Positions 48,314 through 56,864 of a stretch of DNA of 64,000 nt are shown here, piece after piece. The first letter of the stretch is position 1, and every line of letters starts with the position of its first letter. This DNA is from Parasphingopyxis algicola (GTDB lineage: Bacteria > Pseudomonadota > Alphaproteobacteria > Sphingomonadales > Sphingomonadaceae), in NCBI RefSeq assembly GCF_013378075.1, contig NZ_CP051131.1:868001-932000 (forward strand). Direction: 5' to 3'. The notes under the pieces are model-generated. The model did not search any database, was not told the DNA's origin, and was given only the letters and a program-made list of their open reading frames with translations. Both the position numbers and the translations under genes were made by a program.

Positions 48314-49687
48314 CTAATCGCCGACCGGCAGGGTCAGCACGAAACGGGCGCCCTGCCCCGGTGCGCTGTCCACATCGATATCCCCGCCCATCGCCCGTGC
48401 CAGACGCCGGGCGATGTAGAGGCCGAGGCCCGTGCCCGGTTCGTCGGCCGAAAGACGTTCGAATTTTTCGAAAATGCGCGGCTGGTCTTCGGGCGCAATC
48501 CCGCGCCCCTGATCCGCTACGATGACGGCGGCCAGATCGCCTTCTGTTTCGCAGCGAATCCAGATCTGGCTATCCTCGGGCGAAAAACGCACGGCGTTAC
48601 CGACCAGATTTACTAGGATTTGCAGCACGCGCTTATAATCGGCGCGGGCGGGCAGGCTTTCGTCATCGGCCGGGCGGTCGATCCGGATCTTCTTCTCGCT
48701 CGCGCGCACCGACAGCAGGCCCGCGGCGTCGCGTGCGATATCGGCCAGATCGATGTCCTGGATCTCGGGCTCGAAATCGTCGCGCTCGACCGCCTGGAGA
48801 TCGGCCAGATCGTCGATAAGGCCGAGCAAGTGGCGCCCGGCGCGCGCGATGTCACCCGCATATTCGGCATAATCTCCTCGGATCGGCCCATCGATCTGCG
48901 CCTCGATACTGTGGGCGCTCGCCACGATCCGGTCGAGCGGAGCCCGCAACGCCCGGTTGATCTGCCGCCCGAAGGCATTGGGAACCTCGGTCTCGCCGTG
49001 CAGAACGCCGGGTCGGTCCGGCTTCGCCTCGACGGCTACCGCCGTGCCGCGAAACCCGGCAAAACGGCCACTGCCGTCGATCAATGGAACCGCGGTCAGT
49101 TCGACGCGCTGCGCTCCTTCCGGACGAAGCACTGCTTCCTGCCGCTCGAAGCGACGATGTTCGGCCAAGGCGTTCAGAATGGGGAGGGTACCGTCATCGC
49201 GCTCGACGAACCGGAACAGGCCGGTAAGCGGTTGACCGACAAAAGAATCGGCGGCGCCCAGCATCTTGTCGGCATCGGGCGAGAGCGCCGTCAGCCGCAA
49301 CGTATGGTCGGTTTCCCAAAGCCAGTCGGCATCGGCCCGCAGGAAATCATGTTCGCGCAGTTCGGGATCCCGGCCAGCCGGAGAAGCGGGATCTCGGGAT
49401 ACCCAACCGCCCACTGCCAGCTTCACGCCGTCACTATCCGGCTCGGCCTGGATATGCAGTTCCACGTCACGATCTCCGTCGGCGGCAATGACCGAGCGCG
49501 AGACAGCAATGCCGAGTCGGCTGGCCAGCTTCGCAAGCGCGGCGATTTGCGGGATCGCCAGGCTCCCCCCCGGAACCCCGCCCGCACGCATGTGCAATTC
49601 TTCAAGCGCCGCATCGGCGGCAACCAGAGAGCCCTTCTCGTCCAGCCGTCCGAAGGACTGACCGGCAGAGCTTGCCATGCCGTTCAT
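48314..49687 (-). CDS. PAS-histidine-kinase-like protein lacking the phospho-acceptor His
   Basis: 457-aa cytosolic protein without membrane segments. A PAS-like domain (about 112-220) is followed by a dimerisation region (about 236-300) and a HATPase_c domain (about 350-457). The ATPase is intact by motif: N box ILVNLVGNAVRFSPE (N360, N364), G1 ADQGRGI, F box IFEKFERL, G2 GTGLGL. In the H-box, FGRQINRALRAPL aligns position by position with the usual F-x-x-N-[MI]-S-H-E-L-R-T-P-L, placing R245 at the His and A246 at the Glu. Autophosphorylation at the normal site is therefore not possible. The ATG overlaps the DUF2336 stop (ATGA). It may be an ATP-binding sensor, allosteric partner or scaffold. 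Confidence 0.88.
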   Translation of the reverse strand: MNGMASSAGQSFGRLDEKGSLVAADAALEELHMRAGGVPGGSLAIPQIAALAKLASRLGIAVSRSVIAADGDRDVELHIQAEPDSDGVKLAVGGWVSRDPASPAGRDPELREHDFLRADADWLWETDHTLRLTALSPDADKMLGAADSFVGQPLTGLFRFVERDDGTLPILNALAEHRRFERQEAVLRPEGAQRVELTAVPLIDGSGRFAGFRGTAVAVEAKPDRPGVLHGETEVPNAFGRQINRALRAPLDRIVASAHSIEAQIDGPIRGDYAEYAGDIARAGRHLLGLIDDLADLQAVERDDFEPEIQDIDLADIARDAAGLLSVRASEKKIRIDRPADDESLPARADYKRVLQILVNLVGNAVRFSPEDSQIWIRCETEGDLAAVIVADQGRGIAPEDQPRIFEKFERLSADEPGTGLGLYIARRLARAMGGDIDVDSAPGQGARFVLTLPVGD

Positions 49688-50808
49688 CGCAGGGCTCCGC
49701 TATCGGCCGCCGCCAGTTGGGCGACCACGGAACGGTAGACGGGATCGAGCCGCCAGGGCCGCATCGCAGCCTCGGTATCTTCAGGGCGCAGCGTATCGTA
49801 CAGCTCGACCCACTCGGCCGCGACTTCATCGGCCTTGCCATTCTCGGCCAAAACGGCGTGCAGCATCGCCATCAGCGACTGCGACGCCACATCGCGTTCG
49901 ACGCCAATCGACTTGAGCAGGACCATATGGCTTGGCACATCGGGCATGGTTGCCATGTCCCAGGCTATCTCGAAAGAAATTCCGGCACGAACCGCCAGCA
50001 TTGCGGCATAGAATATCGGTCGCGCGCCGTTCAATGCCTCGACGAGCAGCGGATCGTCGATCAATCCCGCATCATACAGCTTCTCTGCAAGTCTCATCGC
50101 CACTGCATCGACAGGTGGTTCGTCGCCGCGATCCTCGAGCATCCGCCGGGCGACATTCGTAACGACCCGGTCCAGCGCCACCCCGTCCATCCGATGAACA
50201 TGTGCGCCATAATCGCGCAAGGCCGCGGCCACGGTCCAGACGAGCCGATGATCCACTGTCTCGGGCAAATCGCTCCTGCCGAGACGCGGGTCATCGAACC
50301 GTTCGTTGATCCGGCTTTCAGCGATCAGCAGTTTCATGGCGTGAGCGGCAATGTCACGATCACCATGTTGTGTCAGCACGTCGAGCCGCCCGTTTTCATC
50401 GGTCACGCCGGTCCGGCGCAATTGCCGGATGATGTGATAGGACTTGCCCCGCCGCTCGAGGATGTTCGCAAGCTCGTCATCCTCGAGAAAGCCCGCGCGG
50501 GCAAGTATCGGCCAAGCGATCGCGACATGCGCGGCGCCGAGCGAGGCCGCGAATTCCGGCTTATCGGGCAGTTCGGGCTCCGTCAGCAGACGGGCGCGCA
50601 TTTCGTCTTCGATACCGCCGACAAGCCCCACGAACATGCGGCGGATTGCAACGCGTTCGATTTCGCTCAAGCGGTACCGTTCGGGCTCTACGAGCTCCGC
50701 CAGCGTGAAGCCGGTGCCGCTCCTGTGCGCCGCACGCGCCGCCGCAACGAGCAACGCCGAGATGCGCTCTTCGGCAGCTTCCGAGCGGGAATTGGCCGGA
50801 TCAGACAT
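49684..50808 (-). CDS. DUF2336 domain protein
   Basis: 374-aa, all-helical, soluble protein of the DUF2336 family, known mainly from alphaproteobacteria and of undefined function. The helical repeat-like body includes LTQHGDRDIAAHAMKLLIAES and VTNVARRMLEDRGDEPP, and the C-terminal half has MATMPDVPSHMVLLKSIGVERDVASQ. It is translationally coupled to the degenerate histidine kinase gene (ATGA overlap), which is the best hint to its role: a partner or receiver in the same signalling process. Confidence 0.82.
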   Translation of the reverse strand: MSDPANSRSEAAEERISALLVAAARAAHRSGTGFTLAELVEPERYRLSEIERVAIRRMFVGLVGGIEDEMRARLLTEPELPDKPEFAASLGAAHVAIAWPILARAGFLEDDELANILERRGKSYHIIRQLRRTGVTDENGRLDVLTQHGDRDIAAHAMKLLIAESRINERFDDPRLGRSDLPETVDHRLVWTVAAALRDYGAHVHRMDGVALDRVVTNVARRMLEDRGDEPPVDAVAMRLAEKLYDAGLIDDPLLVEALNGARPIFYAAMLAVRAGISFEIAWDMATMPDVPSHMVLLKSIGVERDVASQSLMAMLHAVLAENGKADEVAAEWVELYDTLRPEDTEAAMRPWRLDPVYRSVVAQLAAADSGALR

Positions 50809-50862
50809 GGCCGCGACATAGCCGAAACGTCGTTAAGACCATGCTAATCCTGTTTATTTCGG

Positions 50863-52101
50863 TCAGCCTCGCTGCCGGACCGCCTCTTTCAACATATTCT
50901 GTTGCAAAAACAGTGTGATATAGGCGTATATCGCCACTGCGATCGGCCAATGGAACCAGTAACCGGTCACGGCGAAGGGCAGGATGAGCCATATCGCCGC
51001 ATTTCCGTCGGCCAGCCAAGGCAGATATCGATTGTCCGAGCCGGTCAGTTTGCGGAGATGCTGGACGCCACGGCGGGCCAACACCAGAAGCAAAACGGCG
51101 GTCGCTGCGAGCGCGAGATAGACGATCTCTCCAGTGGTGGTCATGGCCAGCCAACCGATGGCCAGGATCGCCAGTCCCTGCAGCAATCCCTTGAGAAAGC
51201 GGATTTCCCATCCGCCTTCGTGATTGCGCAACTGCGCGAGATCGATACGGCCTGCGATGGCATCGACCGGACCGGCGATCAGCACAAGCGCGAGCCCCGT
51301 CCACAGCCAGCCCCACCAGAACGCAGCCGCGCCGGCAAATGCGAGGACCAGCGCCGCAATCCGCAGCCAGATCGCCTCGATACCACGATCGAGCAACATC
51401 GGCGCGATCCGGGTCACGACCGGCGCATATAGAAAGCGATCCGGCCAACTGTCCGACTGAACGCTGTTGCGGCGCAGCATGGTGCGCCCGGCGTCGCGGC
51501 TCTTGTCGCTGCGTTCCGCAAGGAGCACGGCGTCGCTGGCATCGACAACGACGCCCGCTTCGCCGTCGACGGGCAGGAAATCGGCCCCGGCCTGGACGAC
51601 CCGCCGCATCAGCGTCGATTGCAGGTCCCAATCGCCCAGCATCGCGGCCGTAGCGGCTACGGTATCGACCGTCGTCAGCGCCAGTCCGGCCCAGCGGTGG
51701 TTCGCATCGACCCGCTCGAAATCCTCATTCTCCGGCGTATCGGCCAAGACGAGCAGCGCCGGCGCCGTGCGAACCGCCATCGCCTCGAAACAATCGGGCG
51801 CGGCAACCAGGCCGTCGGCGATGAGCAGAACATGTTCTTCCGGATGAAAACGGTCGGCGGCATCGATCGGATCGCGCGCCAGCTTCACCGCTATCCCGTC
51901 GCGCCGCAACCGGTCGAGCGCGGCGCTCAGCGCTGCCGGTACCCGCTCGACGAGAATGACGGCGTGGCTCGCTCCCGCCGCCACCGCCCGGCGAACCTGA
52001 TGTTCCAGGAGGCTGCGGCCGGCCATGGGCAACAGGGCCCGCAGACCCGCTTCGCCCTCTTCGGCTTCCTGATAGGCAGCGATCAGTGCCGCAAAAGCCA
52101 C
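50863..52101 (-). CDS. Nucleotidyltransferase-like / polytopic membrane (CDP-alcohol phosphatidyltransferase-like) fusion
   Basis: 412 aa from a GTG at 52101. Residues 1-~230 look like a GT-A nucleotidyltransferase domain (ALIAAY..., LLPMAGRSLLEHQVRRAVAAGA, VLLIADGLVA), but the nucleotide-binding G-rich loop is degenerate. Residues ~240-400 hold about five membrane segments in the manner of CDP-alcohol phosphatidyltransferases; where the D-G-x2-A-R...D-x3-D signature is expected there is VDAIAGRIDLAQLR (279-292), which keeps only fragments. The architecture resembles bifunctional IPCT/DIPP synthases of compatible-solute synthesis, but the active-site losses argue against that reaction. Function unknown. 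Confidence 0.72.
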   Translation of the reverse strand: MAFAALIAAYQEAEEGEAGLRALLPMAGRSLLEHQVRRAVAAGASHAVILVERVPAALSAALDRLRRDGIAVKLARDPIDAADRFHPEEHVLLIADGLVAAPDCFEAMAVRTAPALLVLADTPENEDFERVDANHRWAGLALTTVDTVAATAAMLGDWDLQSTLMRRVVQAGADFLPVDGEAGVVVDASDAVLLAERSDKSRDAGRTMLRRNSVQSDSWPDRFLYAPVVTRIAPMLLDRGIEAIWLRIAALVLAFAGAAAFWWGWLWTGLALVLIAGPVDAIAGRIDLAQLRNHEGGWEIRFLKGLLQGLAILAIGWLAMTTTGEIVYLALAATAVLLLVLARRGVQHLRKLTGSDNRYLPWLADGNAAIWLILPFAVTGYWFHWPIAVAIYAYITLFLQQNMLKEAVRQRG

Positions 52102-52206
52102 AACATGCGTCCCAAAACCATCCGGCTTTGGGGATACGCGCAGAACGGAGGCCTTGCAAAGCCGCTCGTCCGGAAAAACCGGGGATTTCCCGGATTTCGA
52201 AGGGCG

Positions 52207-52539
52207 CTACTGCATGCTGTTGTCGCTGTTGAAATCCAGGCTGCTCGAAAAGCTCGCGAGCGACTTGTCGATCCGTTCGAGCAAGGTATTGTCGAATGGG
52301 ACTCCCTCCGCTGCCTGATTGGCCAGCGTCATGAGATCCATTACGCCGAAGCTCGCCGCAAGCCCCTTGAGCCGCCACGCTGCGACCTGCCATTCCTGGT
52401 CGTTGACGGCGTTGTGAAGCGCGGAAACCTGCCGCTGTGCGCTCTGGATGAACGCCGACCGCAGCTCCGCGATCAGCGACGGATCGTCGCCCACGGCGGC
52501 GGCCAACGTCTTGTCCAGCGCTCCGGGATCATAAGCCAT
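52207..52539 (-). CDS. Hpt-like protein with Trp at the phosphorylated His position
   Basis: 110-aa helical protein with the organisation of a histidine phosphotransfer domain: DPSLIAELRSAFIQSAQRQV, then AAWRLKGLAASFGVMDLMTLA. The canonical motif is A-H-x-L-K-G-x-A/S; here residues 54-59 read A-W-R-L-K-G, so W55 replaces the phosphorylated His. The only His in the protein is H42, outside the motif. It cannot relay phosphate in the normal way and may act by binding a response regulator or another partner. It lies upstream of the nucleotidyltransferase fusion on the same strand and is divergent from the coiled-coil gene. Confidence 0.85.
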   Translation of the reverse strand: MAYDPGALDKTLAAAVGDDPSLIAELRSAFIQSAQRQVSALHNAVNDQEWQVAAWRLKGLAASFGVMDLMTLANQAAEGVPFDNTLLERIDKSLASFSSSLDFNSDNSMQ

Positions 52540-52638
52540 GGTGTGGCCCTAACGCATCGCCGTTAACGCTCCGTTGCCGCGCGAGGCTTTCGATAGCCCG
52601 AAAACATGGTAAACACGGCCAGTTGAGAGGGAAATGCG

Positions 52639-54930
52639 ATGGCCGAACCAGCGAACGACATAGTCGAGCTCGAAACTCCGGGGGGAGCCGATTCCCGGGC
52701 TGCCGAGTCAGCATCAGGCCATGCCGAATGGATCGAAGAGGACGAAACGGCATTCGGCCTCGAAGAACCGACCCTGGCCGAGCGTTTTCCAACCATTGCT
52801 ATCATATTGCTCGCGCTCGGCTGGACCGGATTTGTCGGCTGGACCGCCTATTCGAGCATCGCCGCGGAAGCGCCCACGCTCACGCAGATTGCCAACTGGA
52901 TCGCCATTGCCAGCGTCCCGCTTGCCCTGCTTGGCGTGATATGGCTGCTTACCCAGCGCACCAGCCGTCGCGAAGCTGCACGCTTCGGCCGGACATCCGA
53001 AGCGATGCGCGCCGAAGCCCGGCGCCTCGACAACAGCATCGCGATCGTCGCGAGCCAGCTCGCCGAAATCCGCGAGGGGGTCTCGGCCGAGACCGACCGG
53101 TTGCTCGCCTTGGGCGACGAGGCGGCCGGCCGTTTGCGCGCGGTGAGCGACATGATGCGCGAAGCGAGCGCGTCGATCGAACAGAAATCGGGCGTCCTCG
53201 ACCGCGCCACCAAATCCGCGCGCGAGGATGTCGATGTCCTGATGGCCGATCTGCCACGCGCGGAACAACAGGCACGGGCAGTCAGCACCGGCCTGCGCGA
53301 AGCCGGGATCAACGCCCATGAACAGGCTGCGGCGCTCGATACCCAGCTCCTCACCCTCAAATCGCGGGGCGAACAGGCCAGGGACGTCGCCAGCGGCGCG
53401 GCCCAGTCGCTGGCCGCCAATCTTGCCCGGATCGAAGGGGTCGCCGAAGTCGCGGCGGCGAAGCTCAATTCGACCGGCAACGAGATCAACGCCACCGTCG
53501 ACGCTGTCCTCGACCGGTCGAGCGCTGCGGTGGACGATACGCGCAAGGTCGTCGACGAGATCGGCGTCGCGCTGACCGCGATGATCGAAAATGCGCGCAC
53601 GAATTTCAGCCAGGAAGGCGAGGAAGCGGCTGCCGCCCTCGACGCGCGCATTTCAGCCACCGATGCGGCGCTGGAGGCGTTCGACGAACGGCTGACCGAA
53701 CAACGCGCGGCGACGACCGCCACATTGGGCGATCTCGATACCGGGCTCGGCGATATCGAGAGTCGGCTCGTCAATCTCTCCGAAGACGGTGCCGCCCATG
53801 CCCGCGCTCTCGGCGAAGAAATCGCGGCGCTGAGCGCCGACATGTCGGCGCTTGGCGAGAGCATCGGCGGCAACGACGAAGCCACGGAACGGCTGATCGC
53901 GCGTGCCGCGGAAGTGAAGGCGGCTCTCGATTTGAGCGCGGCATCGCTGGGCGAGGCCCTTCCCCAGGCTTTTGCGGAAACCGAAGCCCGGGCGGCGGAA
54001 CTCAAAACCGCCGTCACGAATATCGAACCTGACCTCGAAGCGCTGCAGAAGATGGCGGACGATATGCGCAGCTTCATCGGCGTCAGTGGCGAAAGCCTCG
54101 AGGAACAACGGGTCGCGATCGCGGCGTTCATCGACCAGGTCGGCGATCGGATATCGACCATGCGATCGGATATCGACGGCATCGAGAGCGCCCTCACCCA
54201 TTCGGCCGAACAGGCGGAGAGCATCGCTGACGGCGCGGCACCGCGCCTGATCGAAACACTGATGGAGGTGCGCGAGATCGCGGCTCAGGCAGCGGAGAAG
54301 GCGCGCGCGGCCTTCGGCGAAGTGATCCCCCACAGCGCCGCCGCGCTCAGCGACGCGACCCAGCAGGCTATGACCGAGGCGCTCGGCGAGAATGTCGAGG
54401 AGCGCATCGCTAGGCTGACGTCTGCGTCGGAACGCGCCGCTGAAACGGCCCAGACGGCGATCGCGAACCTTGATGCGAAGATGGAGGAAATCGAAAGCCG
54501 CAGCACGGCGCTCGAAAACCAGCTCCGCGAAGTCGAAACGGAAACGGAAGAGGCGAGCCTCGACGGCTTCGCACGGCGCGTCACGCTGCTGATCGAATCG
54601 CTCAATTCGACCGCGATCGACGTCAGCAAGATATTGTCCAACGAAGTCACCGACACGGCTTGGGCCGCCTATCTCAAGGGGGATCGGGGCATCTTCTCGC
54701 GCCGGGCCGTGAGATTGCTCGACACCGGCGAGGCGCGCGAAATCGTGGCGCAATATGAAAATAACAGCGAGTTCCGCGAGCAGGTGAACCGCTATGTCCA
54801 CGATTTCGAGGCGATGCTCCGGAGGGTTTTGACCGCGCGGGACGGCGCGCCGCTAGCCGTGACCTTGCTCTCTTCCGACAACGGCAAGCTCTACGTCGCC
54901 CTGGCTCAGGCGATCGAGCGGCTGCGCTAG
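52639..54930 (+). CDS. Large membrane-anchored coiled-coil protein, TipN-like architecture
   Basis: 763 aa. An acidic cytosolic N-terminus (1-50) is followed by two membrane segments (about 52-72 and 84-105), then some 530 residues of Ala/Glu/Arg-rich heptad sequence predicted as coiled coil. A compact C-terminal segment has a different composition: SNEVTDTAWAAYLKGD and RGIFSRRAVRLLD. Two N-terminal membrane helices and a long cytoplasmic coiled coil are the arrangement of the Caulobacter polarity protein TipN, so a role in polarity or division-site marking is possible; I cannot confirm homology. The ATG follows AGAGGG. Divergent from the Hpt-like gene, with 99 bp between. Confidence 0.8.
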   Translation: MAEPANDIVELETPGGADSRAAESASGHAEWIEEDETAFGLEEPTLAERFPTIAIILLALGWTGFVGWTAYSSIAAEAPTLTQIANWIAIASVPLALLGVIWLLTQRTSRREAARFGRTSEAMRAEARRLDNSIAIVASQLAEIREGVSAETDRLLALGDEAAGRLRAVSDMMREASASIEQKSGVLDRATKSAREDVDVLMADLPRAEQQARAVSTGLREAGINAHEQAAALDTQLLTLKSRGEQARDVASGAAQSLAANLARIEGVAEVAAAKLNSTGNEINATVDAVLDRSSAAVDDTRKVVDEIGVALTAMIENARTNFSQEGEEAAAALDARISATDAALEAFDERLTEQRAATTATLGDLDTGLGDIESRLVNLSEDGAAHARALGEEIAALSADMSALGESIGGNDEATERLIARAAEVKAALDLSAASLGEALPQAFAETEARAAELKTAVTNIEPDLEALQKMADDMRSFIGVSGESLEEQRVAIAAFIDQVGDRISTMRSDIDGIESALTHSAEQAESIADGAAPRLIETLMEVREIAAQAAEKARAAFGEVIPHSAAALSDATQQAMTEALGENVEERIARLTSASERAAETAQTAIANLDAKMEEIESRSTALENQLREVETETEEASLDGFARRVTLLIESLNSTAIDVSKILSNEVTDTAWAAYLKGDRGIFSRRAVRLLDTGEAREIVAQYENNSEFREQVNRYVHDFEAMLRRVLTARDGAPLAVTLLSSDNGKLYVALAQAIERLR

Positions 54931-54933
54931 CGC

Positions 54934-55218
54934 CTAGCCCGCGTTCCGCATCGATTCCGGCTTGAGGAAATCGAGGAAATCCGACCCGATCCAGCCATAG
55001 CTGTAATTGGCGTAGAATAGCGCAAAGAAGATCGTCGCCAGGATCGTCGTGCGGATGACGATCCGCAGCGCGCGGAACTGGTGCGGCGCGCTTTCGGCAT
55101 GGCCCGGCTTCGGCTCGACGCCCATTTCGCGGTCTGTTCTCACGCCAAAAGGCAGCACCATGAACAGGCAGAGGAACCAGAACAGGAAGAATATTGCGAC
55201 CGCTGAAATCGGCTGCAT
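54934..55218 (-). CDS. DUF1467 family membrane protein
   Basis: 94-aa inner-membrane protein with two hydrophobic segments (about 4-24 and 52-75) separated by LPFGVRTDREMG. The DUF1467 family is usual between rnj and its neighbours in alphaproteobacteria; function unknown. ATG 55218 follows GGAGGTGTAACC, a strong site, and overlaps the end of the RNase J gene. An extended frame to 55269 would lie inside rnj and is not used. Convergent with the coiled-coil gene, 3 bp apart. Confidence 0.9.
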   Translation of the reverse strand: MQPISAVAIFFLFWFLCLFMVLPFGVRTDREMGVEPKPGHAESAPHQFRALRIVIRTTILATIFFALFYANYSYGWIGSDFLDFLKPESMRNAG

Positions 55219-55220
55219 GG

Positions 55221-56858
55221 TTACACCTCCATCAGCGACACATTGACCACGGGTTTCTTGCCCGTCCAATGGGTTGCTGTCCGGCGAACGGCCAGACGGA
55301 TCGCCTCGCGCAACTTTTCAGGGTCCTTCGCACCCTTGCGCGCAGCATCGGCGGCGGCCCCAACCGCATCGTCGATAAACTCTTCCCGTTCGTCTTCGAT
55401 CGGGATGCCGGCCATCGAAAAGGACGGCTTGCCGACGAGTTTGTCACTCCCGTTCAACGCGACGGTCACCGCGATGATGCCGCGCTGCGCGATGCGGCGG
55501 CGTTCATTCATCGCCTCGCCATCGGCCGCAATGATCGTGTCGCCATCGAGCACGAGCCGCCCTACACGCTCATGGCCGATCACGGACGGACCATCGGGCG
55601 CGAGGCGGACGACATCGCCATTTTGCTGGACGATCGTTTTGGGAATGCCCTGCGCCGCGCCGAACCGGGCCTGCTCGGCCATATGCCGCAGCTCGCCGTG
55701 CACGGGGACGAGGATTTCAGGCCGAATCCAGCCATACATGTCGGTCAACTCCGGTCGGCCCGGATGACCCGAGACATGCACATGGGCCTGCCGGTCGGTG
55801 ATCATCGGGATCTGGCGCGCCGCGAGCGCATTCTGGACGCGACCGATCGCCAGCTCGTTGCCCGGAATCTGCTTCGAGCTGAATATGACGAGATCGCCAC
55901 TGTCGAGGGTGAGCGGATGATTGTCTTCGGCGATTCGCGAGAGCGCGGCGCGGGATTCGCCCTGCCCGCCCGTCGCGATAATCAGCAATTCGCGCGGCGG
56001 GACGCGCATCGCCTCGTCGAAATCGACCGTGGGCGGGAAATCTTTCAGATAGCCGACCGCTTGGGCCGTATCGATGATCCGGTCGAGCGAACGCCCTGCG
56101 ACGCAGACCTTGCGTCCGGTTTCCTTCGCAATCCGGCCGAGGGTCTGGAGCCGGGCGGCATTGGAGGCGAACGTCGTAACGAGCACGCGACCGGTCGCTT
56201 CGCCGATGACCTTGGCCAACCCTTCTTTCACCGCGCCCTCGCTGCCCGAGGCTTTTTCGTTGAACACATTGGTGGAATCGCAGACCAGCGCGAGCACGCC
56301 CTCATCGCCGATTGCGGTCAGGTCCGCGGCCGGTGTCGGCGTTCCGGTCTGGGGATCTTCGTCCAGTTTCCAGTCGCCGGTATGGAAGACGCGGCCATAC
56401 TCGGTTTCGATGACGAGCGCATTGCCCTCGAGAATCGAATGCGCGAGCGGTATATAGCGAAAGCCGAAGGGACCGAGATCGAAACTGTCGCCATTATCGA
56501 TGACGTTGAGTTCGATTTCCTCCGTCAGCCCCGCTTCCTCGAGCTTCTTGGTGATCAGCCCGGCGGTGAAGGGCGTCGCATAGAGCGGGACGCCCAGATC
56601 GCCCGCAAGATAGGGCAGCGCGCCGATATGGTCCTCATGGCCATGGGTCAGGACGATGCCGAGCAGGTCGTCGACGCGATCCTCGATGAATTCGAGATCG
56701 GGAAGCACGAGTTCTATCCCCGGATAATAGGGATCGCCGAAGGTCATGCCGCAATCGACCATCACCCATTTGCCCTGGGTGCCGTAGAGATTGACGTTCA
56801 TGCCGATCTCGCCCGACCCGCCGAGCGCGAGAAAAAGCAGTTCGTTTTTGGGAGTCAT
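55221..56858 (-). CDS. rnj: Ribonuclease J
   Basis: Metallo-beta-lactamase-fold RNase with endo- and 5'-exonuclease activity in RNA maturation and decay. 545 aa: FLALGGSGEIGMN opening; zinc motif H72-x-H74-x-D76-H77 in VLTHGHEDHIGALPYL; beta-CASP domain with IIATGGQGESRAAL and HVSGHPGRPEL; and an incomplete-looking C-terminal domain. Single RNase J of the alphaproteobacterial type. Followed by DUF1467 and preceded by coaX on the same strand. Confidence 0.97.
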   Translation of the reverse strand: MTPKNELLFLALGGSGEIGMNVNLYGTQGKWVMVDCGMTFGDPYYPGIELVLPDLEFIEDRVDDLLGIVLTHGHEDHIGALPYLAGDLGVPLYATPFTAGLITKKLEEAGLTEEIELNVIDNGDSFDLGPFGFRYIPLAHSILEGNALVIETEYGRVFHTGDWKLDEDPQTGTPTPAADLTAIGDEGVLALVCDSTNVFNEKASGSEGAVKEGLAKVIGEATGRVLVTTFASNAARLQTLGRIAKETGRKVCVAGRSLDRIIDTAQAVGYLKDFPPTVDFDEAMRVPPRELLIIATGGQGESRAALSRIAEDNHPLTLDSGDLVIFSSKQIPGNELAIGRVQNALAARQIPMITDRQAHVHVSGHPGRPELTDMYGWIRPEILVPVHGELRHMAEQARFGAAQGIPKTIVQQNGDVVRLAPDGPSVIGHERVGRLVLDGDTIIAADGEAMNERRRIAQRGIIAVTVALNGSDKLVGKPSFSMAGIPIEDEREEFIDDAVGAAADAARKGAKDPEKLREAIRLAVRRTATHWTGKKPVVNVSLMEV

Positions 56859-56864
56859 GCGGGC

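Noticed and set aside
49561-49575. C7 homopolymer in the histidine-kinase-like gene as a phase-variable tract
   Set aside because: The run is short, the frame is intact on both sides and nothing suggests alternate lengths.
48314-55000. Idea that the locus is an anti-phage or other defence island
   Set aside because: No nuclease, toxin, helicase or effector domain is visible, and base composition matches the flanking core genes.
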